From Terebella lapidaria (Eukaryota; Annelida; Polychaeta; Terebellida; Terebellidae), in assembly GCA_949152475.1 (NCBI GenBank), contig OX424562.1, forward strand, positions 434,001 through 498,000: a stretch of DNA of 64,000 bases, given 5' to 3'. Below the pieces are notes generated by a model. It had not been told where the DNA came from, searched no databases, and saw only the letters and a program-made list of their open reading frames with translations. The position numbers were made by a program, and so were the translations under genes. Below, one piece after another: positions 10,218 through 20,687 of the stretch; positions within the stretch are counted from its first letter, which is position 1; the number at the start of each line of letters is the position of its first letter.

Positions 10218-10760
10218 ATGGGCTTACGGAGAACAACGTTTCACAACGGAAGAGAAACGCGGTAGAACGTGAAGAAAAGTGGAGTTACGTAAACAAACGT
10301 GCTGCTGCGTGGTTGAAAGCAGGTCTTTCCGTCGACATTCCGTGGAGCCAAAATATTTTTTAAAAGTTTTAAAAATTTTCCACTTTCTTCAACGGAAGTT
10401 TATGTACGTACTGAAACGCCGTGTTAGGTAACAGTCCGTACAGATGCGCGCTGCTACGCACATTGAACGCTATGATCACCGAAGCCAGCTATACCAAAGT
10501 ACTAGTACGTATACATACGCATGATAGCAGAACTTTGACGGACATTAACGGCAAGGTGCGCATTTTTACGACGTATAAATACGTATTTGTACTGTTGTAT
10601 ACGCAATGGTGCACGTTTTGCAACGTTATACAACGCATACTTACGTGTCACTACGTTCTGTGGCGTATCAGTACCCAATTCCACATTGTACAACGTTTCA
10701 CAGCTTCCAACAACGGTAAATCGATGTATAATCACGTGTGTCTAACATAAGCATCGATGA
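10218..10760. promoter_or_regulatory. Left subterminal ACGT/AACG-rich region
   Basis: The sequence is dense in AACG, ACGTA and TACGC words on both strands (for example GTACGTACTG, TACGACGTATAAATACG, CAACGTTATACAACGC). The right end of the same element, about 31860-32215, has the same composition although the two are not alignable beyond the inverted repeat. In Harbinger elements the Myb-like partner binds subterminal repeats, so these are candidate binding sites. A TATA-like GTATAAATA lies within. Confidence 0.55.
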
Positions 10761-10871
10761 TCATATATCTTTGACGGGCCTGGCCATCAAATCATTCCTC
10801 TCGAAGCATCATGTTCTCCAAACATATAACCCCCTGGCAAAGGGCTTTCATAGAAAATGAAATCTTACAGA

Positions 10872-11471
10872 TGTAAAGTTATTGAATATCGTCCGCTCTT
10901 CGGGATCCTCGAGGATAGTCCTCTCACCGCGAGTCCTTGCGGACGCGCATCCGCTATTCCGGATCCTTGCAGCGGCGCCGATCACCGGAGGTCACTGCGG
11001 ACACGGTAACCACTCTAGCATTAACGGTGACCAGGTAACAGCCCACCCGACACTCCCAGGCCTACGGACACCGTTCAGAAACTGGTTCATCACCACGGTG
11101 TTGCCTGGAGGGGCCTGGCGAGCCGCGGTCTGCCTCGGGGACGGAACCCCGTACAGTCCGACATGCTGGCCAGAGCCTATGTCACACCGTCCCGGGAAGG
11201 GAGAGAACTGGCGATCCACAGGGCTTGTGCCCCCGAGTCAGCAACTTGTCTCTCCCAGCCCGGGCCTCCCCATGGAAATCGTCCCCAGGGCTCTAAGAGC
11301 CCACTACTCCCGAACAGGGAACTCAAAGCTCATGGCGAGCTCCGAGTGCATCCTGTCACTCGATCTTGGATCTTGGACAATTCCAGTGTATATATAATAC
11401 ACCAGAAACTAGAGGCTGCACGCGAAGCATAATCAAACCATTGTTATAGTTTACTGGAGCGTAAATTACAA
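10872..11471 (+). mobile_element. Possible LTR or LTR remnant
   Basis: A GC-rich, non-coding segment bounded by TGTAAAG and AATTACA (TG...CA ends). It shares order and short blocks (CCAGGTAACA, TCACACCGTCCC, CACAGGGC, CCATTGTTA followed by GGAGCG) with the stretch 44923-45710. A TATATATAATA box lies at about 11388. No target duplication is seen. Confidence 0.35.
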
Positions 11472-11489
11472 TCCGTTGCCGTAGCAACG

Positions 11490-11592
11490 CCCGCTCGGAC
11501 GGAGCGTGTCAAAACAAGGCCAAGAACGAAAAGGCCACATAAATGGCATGTATGTTTACAATCACCTGCTGCGTGCTTAGGGCAAAATCGCC
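11490..11592 (+). repeat. About 103-bp direct repeat of the Harbinger gene 5-prime flank
   Basis: From GCTCGGACGGAG to GGGCAAAATCGCC this matches 18388-18490 and 22400-22502 with only a few differences. The latter two lie just upstream of the Harbinger transposase start. Sequence diverges on both sides. It indicates that the retroelement complex between 11.6 and 18.4 kb is bracketed by a duplicated piece of Harbinger flank. Confidence 0.8.
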
Positions 11593-12111
11593 CTTCTTAC
11601 AATGTTGGTCCCCAACATGTTCCGCCCGCACCCAAAATGCCAGAAACCCGACGAAGGCTTCGCATGGCGGGGGCCGGAAGAAGGCAAGATGGCAACGCCC
11701 GGAAGTCACGGCGCAAAACTAGGACTTTAAGAGTCCCTTTTGGAAGAATGGGGAACTACCCCCGGACTTACGGAGTAAACTATAACGCGCTTTTCAATTT
11801 TGAATAAACCCTCATAAACAAGCTAAAATTTTGACCGAGGTGGTCCAAAACCATGTGATGACCTTGGAAGGTCATCCGTTATAAAAGGACGGTGTGTCGA
11901 GTCTTTGGAAGATCTTTAAGGTTAAACTTTAAATTTAGAAATTTTGTAAAACGACACACCGAGTGATCAAAAGTGATAGTACCTCTAAAAAGTGTTGCCG
12001 ACCGTCCTGGCGGCCGGCTCCTGAGATCCGCAGAACGGGTCTGAGGCAGGGCGGAGCCGCGGGAGCGACTCCGGCACGCCGCCGCGCAAGTGCGGCGAGG
12101 AGGCTAGCACC
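11593..12111. other. Non-coding interval
   Basis: No gene seen. It contains the short inverted repeat CCTTGGAAGG and a TTATAAAAGG box near 11880, suitable for a promoter reading to the right, but nothing coding follows in that direction. Confidence 0.4.
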
Positions 12112-13690
12112 CTAGCCTTCCCCCTCTGTCATAGGCTCCTCATCCGTGCCGCCTGTCCTGGGGTTTGGCGGCGGTGACGGGTCCCTACGCTGCGGAAGCA
12201 GCGGAACCGGCAGTGTGTAAGCCGGCTGCGCGGGCGGATGAGGCAGGCCCGGTGGCGCTTGCAGGGGCTTATGCGGTGAGCCCTGCAACCCGGGTCCTGA
12301 CGGAGCCATGACAATGCAGGACGGCAGAGATGTGGCGCCGAGGTTTGCGATGGCGCGGAACATCTCTACCGTATCGCGGGTGCGCTGAGGACCGGCCGTG
12401 CGCTCTCCCCATACCTGGACTAGGTATGGGTAGATGGCCAGCTCCAAAGCGGCATCCGCCCGCTGGAGAGCCGCCTGGTTCCGGGCGGACGACTCGGGGT
12501 CATCGACGCCCTGGAGTAGGCGAGTCCGAGCGGCCTCGGCTTCGTCAAGACGACGCCGTAGCTGCTCATTCTCAGCCTCCAGGTGCTCCATCCTAGTGGC
12601 TACCTCTGGGGAGGAGGCGGACGCCCCGGACTGCTCGGCTTGAGCGGCAGTTCGACCCTGGTGACAAAGTCCGGTAGCTCTCTAGGCTCCGCCTGGTGCC
12701 TTCCATGAGGCCTTGGTCGTATGCAAGATCGCATGCGACACGGGAGGCCTCGGTGCGGCACCTGCTGAACCGGCCCAGAGAGCTGTCCATCTCCGCCACA
12801 AGGTACTCCGCCGCTTGAGTGAGTCGACCGCGCTGGGGGTGATCCCAGGGGTGCTCTTCTCTAGCGCGGACCAGCGCGGCCACGCCTGCGGACCCCAAGT
12901 CACGAATGGCTCGGGGCCCTGGTCGAACGCGCGCCGCTCAATGACGGCCGACAAAGTCCGGTAGCTCTCTAGGCTCCGCCGGGTGCCTTCCATGAGGCCT
13001 TGGTCGTATGCAAGATCGCATGCGACACGGGAGGCCTCGGCGCGGCACCGGCTGAACCGGTCCAGAGAGCTGTCCATCTCCGCCACAAGGTACTCCGCCG
13101 CTTGATTGAGTCGACCGCGCTGGGGGTGATCCCAGGGGTGCTCTTCTCTAGCGCGGACCAGCGCGGCCACGCCTGCGGACCCCAAGTCACGAATGGCTCG
13201 GGGCACTGGCAGGTTCACCAACGCTGGGTCACCGGGGATCCGGTCCAAACCATCGCGACGATGGCCGACCGCCTGGCCTACAGACTCGCGGAAAGTCTCC
13301 TAGGCGCTGGCGGTCGTGGGACCGAACCTCCGGCGTACGTCCGCCGTGGCGTCGAGGGGATCCAAGTCCAGGGAGGTGGTGCTTTGCCATCCCGCGGACG
13401 TCCCCTCAACTACCAACGAGGACGCGGACGTCGACCTCGAGAGAGGTGCCGCACGTCCGCTGCTGCTCGCTACCGAGGGAGTCACACGTGGGGTCCTTGG
13501 CCGGACCACCGATGTGGTACTCGAGGAGGCGGAGGTGTCTGCCACCACCCGTCCCTCAGATGGACCCGCAGGTACCGTCACCTCGAGCAAGCCCAGGTAA
13601 TCCTCCTGAGTCAGCGCGCCCGGGGACTGCAGGGGTGTCGTCCCGGCCGGAGTTGTTCCAGCGGAAGAACCCTTCCCCTGAGTCCTTGTC
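12112..13690 (-). pseudogene. Gag-like protein of an LTR element, frameshifted by an internal duplication
   Basis: Reading leftward, a Ser/Thr/Pro/Val-rich start (13590-13300) is followed by a globular part with IPGDPALVNLPVPRAIRDLG and AAEYLVAEMDSSLDRFSRC, then a coiled coil (MEHLEAENEQLRRRLDEAEA) with YPYLVQVWGERTAG, then a Pro-rich tail ending in EEPMTEGEG. Domain order (disordered, helical, coiled coil, Pro-rich) and position just downstream of an LTR and primer-binding site suggest Gag, but there is no zinc knuckle and I do not recognise the family. A 254-bp segment is repeated with a period of 287 bp, which is not a multiple of three, so the frame is broken. Confidence 0.5.
12664..13204. 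repeat. Tandem duplication (period 287 bp) in the gag-like gene
   Basis: 12664-12917 and 12951-13204 match with few differences, beginning ACAAAGTCCGGTAGCTCTCT. The copies encode the same helical segment. Confidence 0.9.
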
Positions 13691-13699
13691 GAGTCACCA
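13681..13699 (-). other. Candidate primer-binding site
   Basis: On the minus strand TGGTGACTCGACAAGGACT starts with the TGG complementary to a tRNA CCA end and lies one base downstream of the LTR candidate. The gag-like gene follows. Confidence 0.45.
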
Positions 13700-13700
13700 G

Positions 13701-13877
13701 TGCCTAGTGCTCGAATGACCAGAGATTAACGAGTTACATAGCTTTAAAGGCATCAAGTGTTGGCAGTTATACTGCACGTGCACCGCATGACGCGTTCCCG
13801 TGGAAACGTCTGTCCACTGCATCTACCAGATCGACAGACAAAAGAACGTTTTACACTATCTCATACATATACACGCA
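13701..13877 (-). mobile_element. Candidate LTR (177 bp)
   Basis: On the minus strand it runs from TGCGTGTATATG to CACTAGGCA. It is preceded by the purine tract CCGGGGGGAGA (13878-13888) and followed by a candidate PBS. Having both signals suggests it is shared by two tandem elements: 3-prime LTR of the gypsy to its right and 5-prime LTR of the gag-like element to its left. A second LTR copy was not found. Confidence 0.4.
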
Positions 13878-13888
13878 TCTCCCCCCGG

Positions 13889-14577
13889 TGACTCCTATCA
13901 CTCCATGTATACGGGTGGCTTACATACACAAGCCATCCCGGGGGAACCCGCTAAAATACTTCAGTAATTAACAGCAGTCATTAGCAATAGCTTTCGCACT
14001 GGCGATCAATGACGAAGTTAATCACCCTCGCAGGTTAAAGATTGTATACAATGTATCAAAAGCCAAAATACTTGTGGGTGTTACGATTATGTCACCCTAT
14101 CAGCAGCGATAAATAAAAATTTAACACCACCCAAGCAGCAATGGAAATAAATCCACCACCACTTGCATGCTTTTCATAGATCACGGCATACAACCTTTGA
14201 TACAATGTACACAATCTCCTACAACCCTCTTGCGAAAGCAGAAATCTCCCGATTTCTTACTCTCTTTCGCACCAGGGAAAAGAGATATATCACTAAACTC
14301 TCTCATATATTTGGTAAATGAGTAAGAATAGCATTTCCACGGGAACACGCGCACACTTGTATCTTATAATCCTCCCATAAATAATAAATGAGATGGAAAA
14401 TAAACAAAATCACTCCCCATAGCCGCTGATACGCTTACAAGGCGATCGGACATACCCATGACGTCCGGACCGACAATCGGGCGCCCTATGGGCGTTAGCT
14501 AAACGCCCACTAGCAACCCCGACGTACAGCCCGGCCACGGAGCGGTGCCCGGTCCAGCCCAGAGCCTCCTCAAACGA
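13889..14577. other. Non-coding interval left of the duplicated gypsy unit
   Basis: No open frame. It lies between the integrase end and the LTR candidate on the minus strand and so could be the 3-prime untranslated part of the gypsy element. Confidence 0.4.
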
Positions 14578-14671
14578 CTACCGGAGCGCGGAGCCAATAG
14601 ATTAGATGCGGAGCCGGCATGTGCCATAACCTCAATGGTTAGGGGGCGAACCCTTCATACCGGCGCCCAAT

Positions 14672-16666
14672 CTAGAGGCGCCCAAAGATGGTGAAAGCAG
14701 GAGCGTCATCCGGTTCCGCATCTTGAACGAGCGGATCCATGACAAGCGGGCCCTCGTACTTCTTCAGATTATCGATATGGACAACCAGAACCCTGTCCGG
14801 ATCGGAATCCCTCCGGATCCGGTAGTCCACATCTGTCACCTGTTTCAGTACCGTAAACGGGCCTATCCACGGCTTAGCAAATTTGTTACCTTGCTTATGC
14901 AGCGGATAATAATAGCGCACCTTGTCTCCTTCCGCAAAAGCTGGCCTACCCTTAGCATGGGCGTCATACAATCGCTTCTGCCGGATGGCAGACTTGTCCA
15001 GGCGCGCGCGCGCGAAATCATGGGCGTTCGTCAGGGCGCGGCGAATCCACTCCACGTACTCCGGACCGCACTGGGGTACTGCGCCGGACTCTGCCGCAGT
15101 TGGATACATAATATCCACGGGCAGATTTAGCTCCCGGCCGTACAACATCGCGTGTGGAGTAACCCCGGTCGAAGAGTGGACCGTCGACCTGTACGCCATT
15201 AAGACATACGGGAGGTGGTCATCCCAATCATTCGCACGATCATTCACAAAGGCCGCCAGCATAGTGAGGACCGATCGATTGAAGCGTTCAACCTGGCCAT
15301 CAGACTGGGGCCTGTAGGGGGTGGTCCGCACCTTGGTACTGCCCAGCATCTGTGCTAGGTTCTGGACTAGCCGTGCAAGTTGCACGGCAGTAGCTGCTAT
15401 GCATCCGCGCCGCAGTACAATCGGAGCATCCGTAGGGTTCACCACAAGGATGGGCATCGCGCGGGGGTTGGACATGACCAGGGCCCCACCCAGCACTAGT
15501 CCGGTTCCTTCGGCGAAACTGCTCACTGGTTGCACTATACACGGTCGACCATCGAGGGGCATGCGGGGACGACATGGCCTCGCCTCAATGATCATCTCAC
15601 TCATCGGCGGCACTACCACAGTGCGCGCCGCCCACATTTGAAATGAATGCATCGGGCCCGAGCGGAAGAGAAAGTGTATGTCCTCTCCCATCCGGAATTC
15701 GCCAGCACTAAAGTTGGCGGTCACCCGGTGGACCCGTAGAAAATTCATTCCAATAATCCCGGCCGCTCCGATATCTGCAACGATTGCCTCTATCAGTTAC
15801 ACTTTGTCCCCAAGGGTAATAGGCAGATCGATGATGCCGTGGTTGTCACCCGCTCCGTAGAGCTTGTAGGGTCCGGGATCCCGCAACTCAAGGTTGCGGA
15901 GTGCGGGCTCCTTCCTGAACGTTCCTGCGGCAACAAGGGTCACCTCCGAGCCAGAGTCCACGAGGAACCGGACCGGCTCCCGTCCGAAGGACAGGGGCAG
16001 GTACCAGCAGGTGTCCCTCACCAGCGCGCAGGTAGGGCAATACCGTTCACACGTGCTGGGCTCATCTACGGAGTCCTCACCATCCGCCTCAGCCGCGGAG
16101 GAGCCAGACTGATCCCCAAAGACTACTTCCGGAGAAGTCATATCAACTCGAGGTTCGTCCTGCCCATCAGCGGGTGGGGCGGCATCTGATGCCACGGAAC
16201 AACTGTCTCCTGACGTAGTGTTGGTCGCCACCACGTCCGGATCTAATTTCCCTGCCGCGGGTTCCGACCTTGCTGTCCCGGAGGACCAGACCGGAAGGAA
16301 TTCCTCCGTTGCGGGCCAGGGAGGGCTCCCTGGTATCCGCGCGACCGCAGGCGTTCCAACAACTCCGGACACTTCAGCCAAAAGTGTCCCTGCTTTCCGC
16401 AGAAATAACAGGGACGGTTCTGGGCTGGTCCGGAAGTGAACGAGCAACATTCTGCGGGTCCCGGAGCTTCGATCGAAATCGTATTCCTCCATGTCGCACC
16501 CGTCCGAGGACAAGCACGGCGCAGCGACTGGTGCCGCAGGTGCGGGCATCCCTGTGGAGGGTGCCGGCGCAATAACCCACTGCGGGGTAGGTTCCCTGGC
16601 GGGTTCCCGGACGACCGGGTCCTGCCACAGGGTTACCTGCGATGCTTTGGCCGGAGGAGGGGTCAC
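14672..16666 (-). pseudogene. Gypsy protease fused to integrase, RT deleted (copy A)
   Basis: Reading leftward, an aspartic protease site FLVDSGSEVTLV (about 15940-15975) is followed by LYGAGDNHGIIDLPITLGDKV, an in-frame TAA at about 15794-15796, then IIGMNFLRVHRVTANFS. The frame then passes directly from IVLRRGCIAATAVQ into LARLVQNLAQMLGSTKVRTT and PYRPQSDGQVERFNRS, the integrase segment carrying the catalytic Glu, and on to a C-terminal DYRIRRDSDPDRVLVVHIDN. Reverse transcriptase, RNase H and the first two integrase acidic residues are missing, yet the joint is in frame. The zinc knuckle CYFCGKQGHFWLKC (about 16380-16421) is in another frame, so there are further frameshifts. Confidence 0.85.
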
Positions 16667-18267
16667 CGCCTGCGCAGGAACAGCCGAGGCCGGAGCCGGG
16701 CCGAAGGCAACTGTCTAGGGTGGACAGCTGCCTCGAGTGCAAGTGCGGAGTCAATCGCCTCCTCCATCAATCGCTTTTCATGGGTGGCCAGCCCGTATGA
16801 TAAGTGGTAAGGCTGGCCATCGATGAACTGATCGATCAGCATCGTCTCAAACCGTCTGGAGTCCATGTCCGGATAAGCTCTCCGGCCGAGTATGCGCAGG
16901 TTAAACGCATAGTCTGTCACGGACTCAGCCGGTTGGCGGGTACGCGCTTTGAACTCTCGTTCAAACTGCCGCCGGTTGGTCGTCGGCGTGAACAGCAGGC
17001 GAAGTTGACGGGCAACCTCGCCGAAGGTCACTGTTCCCACCTGCAGACATGGCATAACGCGGATAGCTTTTCCTTCCAAGCTCCCCGCGAGGACATGCCC
17101 AGCTTCCTGCTGGGTCCATCCTTCGTACACGGCGGTACGCCACACTTGGAGTAAGTAGTCCTCCAAGTCGGCGTTATCCCCGTTGAACCGTTTCAGCCAC
17201 GAGGAGTGGTCGGGCCCGTCATCGCGTTTGTTACGCGCCCGACGTGCGGTTCCTGCTCCGGGGTCGTCCGTGTACAGCGGCAAGGCCCGCGAGCTACCCG
17301 TGCCTGCGGCGGAGTCTGCCGGAGCAAACATCGACGCCGCGGACATGGGAGCAGGAAAGCTCACGCTTGCCGCCGGGGTCATTCCCACTGAAAACCCACC
17401 CTGGCTAGGTGCGGGCGGGGCTCCCATCGAACCTACTGGGTAGGTTCCAGATGGGGCGGCAAAGCTCGGGGCCGAAGCCACCTGTTGCCACTGCCCGTCC
17501 GACACACTGTACGCACCAGGGTAAGTAGACCACGCGGCTTGCGCTCCAACCGTCGGAACGGTCGACGCGGTCACCAACGTGGTACCTCCGAGCCGCGGAG
17601 CAGGCGCGGGTCCCATTGCGGGGGCCACTGGCGCCTGCAGACTCGGCAGGACTTGGGGAGGGGCCATGGGCCCAATCATCCCCGGACTGAACGCGGCCGA
17701 CGGATCGACGCTTGGAGGCGGCTGATTCTGCTTTAACTGTACAAGCGCCTCGGATATCAGCCACCTCTCCCTCTCCGTCAAAGGCCCTGAGTTGCCTTGT
17801 GACGGCGGAAAGGGTGAACGGTTCCGCCGGTCTGATCGTCCCTGATGGGGCGACCGCGCGTGGTCATAGCGCCCTAAAGGAGCCAGCGCACTTACAGTGT
17901 TAGTGAGCTGGTCCATTCCGCCTGATGCGGACCGCCTGGGATCCCCGCCGGGAGCCCTCGCGAGAGCTCCTCCGGCCGGAGGTGGCATCCAGTAACGCTG
18001 GTCCGCTTGCCCGGAGGTGCTCGCGCCGGCGTCCACTCGATCCCGGACATCCGGAGATGTCCCCTGAAAGAGCGTTGCCTGCCACGACCCCCGCCCGGAC
18101 TTAGGCGGGCGCGGTGTGAAGCCGTTGCCAGCTCCACCCACCGCGCCTAACGGATCAGGGCTAGACCCTGATAGCAACCTCGGTTGCGGCCCCGCGGGGC
18201 GCGACTCTACGTCCGGAGACGGAACCAGGGACGTCGGAGTCGACTCTGTAGACGGGGTTCCGTCCAC
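16663..18267 (-). pseudogene. Gypsy Gag (copy A)
   Basis: Open frame of about 534 codons that extends open further upstream, so the start is uncertain. A long low-complexity Pro/Ser/Gly-rich N-terminus is followed by a retrotransposon Gag capsid-like region: DDGPDHSSWLKRFNGDNADL, LLQVWRTAVYEGWTQQEAG, FEREFKARTRQPAESVTDYA. The frame ends at 16663. A zinc knuckle in the same frame reopens at about 16421, after a stop, which suggests compensating frameshifts or decay. The gene reads away from the Harbinger transposase start. Confidence 0.8.
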
Positions 18268-18504
18268 GGAGGTCTCCGCACGTACCTTACTACCGCCGGA
18301 GTCACCCGAAGATGTCTCACGGCGGTCGTCGCTCGACCGGGTACGGTCCGCGACGTTTCCACCCGTTTCCCCACCCGTTTCCCTCCGCTCGGACGGAGTA
18401 TGTCAAAACAAGGCCAAGAACGAAAAGGCCACATAAATGGCATGTATGTTTACAATCACCTGCCGCGTGCTTAGGGCAAAATCGCCACACAGATACAGGT
18501 TGAC

Positions 18505-18581
18505 ATGTACAACAACAGCGTTCATCTTCTTGAGGTTGTCCTCGAGGAAGAAATAAAACCTCGTCGGCGCAGAAGGAGGTT
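18505..18581 (+). pseudogene. Truncated 5-prime end of Harbinger transposase
   Basis: The first 77 bases of the coding sequence at 22517 (MYNNSVHLLEVVLEEEIKP and a basic run) are present here as part of tandem unit 1 and stop at the duplication junction. Confidence 0.9.
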
Positions 18582-18683
18582 ACCGGAGGCTACCGGAGCG
18601 CGGAGCCAATAGATTAGATGCGGAGCCGGCATGTGCCATAACCTCAATGGTTAGGGGGTGAACCCTTCATACCGGCGCCCAAT

Positions 18684-20687
18684 CTAGAGGCGCCCAAAGA
18701 TGGTGAAAGCAGGAGCGTCATCCGGTTCCGCATCTTGAACGAGCGGATCCATGACAAGCGGGCCCTCGTACTTCTTCAGATTATCGATATGGACAACCAG
18801 AACCCTGTCCGGATCGGAATCCCTCCGGATCCGGTAGTCCACATCTGTCACCTGTTTCAGTACCGTAAACGGGCCTATCCACGGCTTAGCAAATTTGTTA
18901 CCTTGCTTATGCAGCGGATAATAATAGCGCACCTTGTCTCCTTCCGCAAAAGCTGGCCTACCCTTAGCATGGGCGTCATACAATCGCTTCTGCCGGATGG
19001 CAGACTTGTCCAGGCGCGCGCGCGCGAAATCATGGGCGTTCGCCAGGGCGCGGCGAATCCACTCCACGTACTCCGGACCGCACTGGGGTACTGCGCCGGA
19101 CTCTGCCGCAGTTGGATACATAATATCCACGGGCAGATTTAGCTCCCGGCCGTACAACATCGCGTGTGGAGTAACCCCGGTCGAAGAGTGGACCGTCGAC
19201 CTGTACGCCATTAAGACATACGGGAGGTGGTCATCCCAATCATTCGCACGATCATTCACAAAGGCCGCCAGCATAGTGAGGACCGATCGATTGAAGCGTT
19301 CAACCTGGCCATCAGACTGGGGCCTGTAGGGGGTGGTCCGCACCTTGGTACTGCCCAGCATCTGTGCTAGGTTCTGGACTAGCCGTGCAAGTTGCACGGC
19401 AGTAGCTGCTATGCATCCGCGCCGCAGTACAATCGGAGCATCCGTAGGGTTCACCACAAGGATGGGCATCGCGCGGGGGTTGGACATGACCAGGGCCCCA
19501 CCCAGCACTAGTCCGGTTCCTTCGGCGAAACTGCTCACTGGTTGCACTATACACGGTCGACCATCGAGGGGCATGCGGGGACGACACGGCCTCGCCTCAA
19601 TGATCATCTCACTCATCGGCGGCACTACCACAGTGCGCGCCGCCCACATTTGAAATGAATGCATCGGGCCCGAGCGGAAGAGAAAGTGTATGTCCTCTCC
19701 CATCCGGAATTCGCCAGCACTAAAGTTGGCGGTCACCCGGTGGACCCGTAGAAAATTCATTCCAATAATCCCGGCCGCTCCGATATCCGCAACGATTGCC
19801 TCTATCAGTTACACTTTGTCCCCAAGGGTAATAGGCAGATCGATGATGCCGTGGTTGTCACCCGCTCCGTAGAGCTTGTAGGGTCCGGGATCCCGCAACT
19901 CAAGGTTGCGGAGTGCGGGCTCCTTCCTGAACGTTCCTGCGGCAACAAGGGTCACCTCCGAGCCAGAGTCCACGAGGAACCGGACCGGCTCCCGTCCGAA
20001 GGACAGGGGCAGGTACCAGCAGGTGTCCCTCACCAGCGCGCAGGTAGGGCAATACCGTTCACACGTGCTGGGCTCATCTACGGAGTCCTCACCATCCGCC
20101 TCAGCCGCGGAGGAGCCAGACTGATCCCCAAAGACTACTTCCGGAGAAGTCATATCAACTCGAGGTTCGTCCTGCCCATCAGCGGGTGGGGCGGCATCTG
20201 ATGCCACGGAACAACTGTCTCCTGACGTAGTGTTGGTCGCCACCACGTCCGGATCTAATTTCCCTGCCGCGGGTTCCGACCTTGCTGTCCCGGAGGACCA
20301 GACCGGAAGGAATTCCTCCGTTGCGGGCCAGGGAGGGCTCCCTGGTATCCGCGCGACCGCAGGCGTTCCAACAACTCCGGACACTTCAGCCAAAAGTGTC
20401 CTTGCTTTCCGCAGAAATAACAGGGACGGTTCTGGGCTGGTCCGGAAGTGAACGAGCAACATTCTGCGGGTCCCGGAGCTTCGATCGAAATCGTATTCCT
20501 CCATGTCGCACCCGTCCGAGGACAAGCACGGCGCAGCGACTGGTGCCGCAGGTGCGGGCATCCCTGTGGAGGGTGCCGGCGCAATAACCCACTGCGGGGT
20601 AGGTTCCCTGGCGGGTTCCCGGACGACCGGGTCCTGCCACAGGGTTACCTGCGATGCTTTGGCCGGAGGAGGGGTCACCGCCTGCAC
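18684..20687 (-). pseudogene. Gypsy protease fused to integrase, RT deleted (copy B)
   Basis: Duplicate of the copy at 14672-16666, with the same in-frame stop (near 19806), the same frameshifts and the same in-frame deletion junction between protease and integrase. This shows that the lesions predate the tandem duplication. The differences are single substitutions, for example Thr/Ala in the integrase tail. Confidence 0.85.

Larger units (their letters stand above)
14578..18581. repeat. Tandem duplication unit 1 (gypsy body plus start of Harbinger gene)
   Basis: Matches 18590-22593 at a constant offset of 4012 with no indel noticed and about a dozen substitutions, mostly C/T. The right edge is GAAGGAGGTT inside the first exon of the Harbinger transposase. 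Confidence 0.97.

Noticed and set aside
10882..11432. ORFs in the GC-rich segment at 11 kb
   Set aside because: Overlapping frames on both strands without protein-like pattern; the segment resembles an LTR-type sequence also seen at 45 kb.
12330..13718. Plus-strand open frames in GC-rich DNA (also 14723-16810 and 18735-22448)
   Set aside because: They are antisense to the retroelement genes, with low-complexity composition typical of GC-rich shadow frames.
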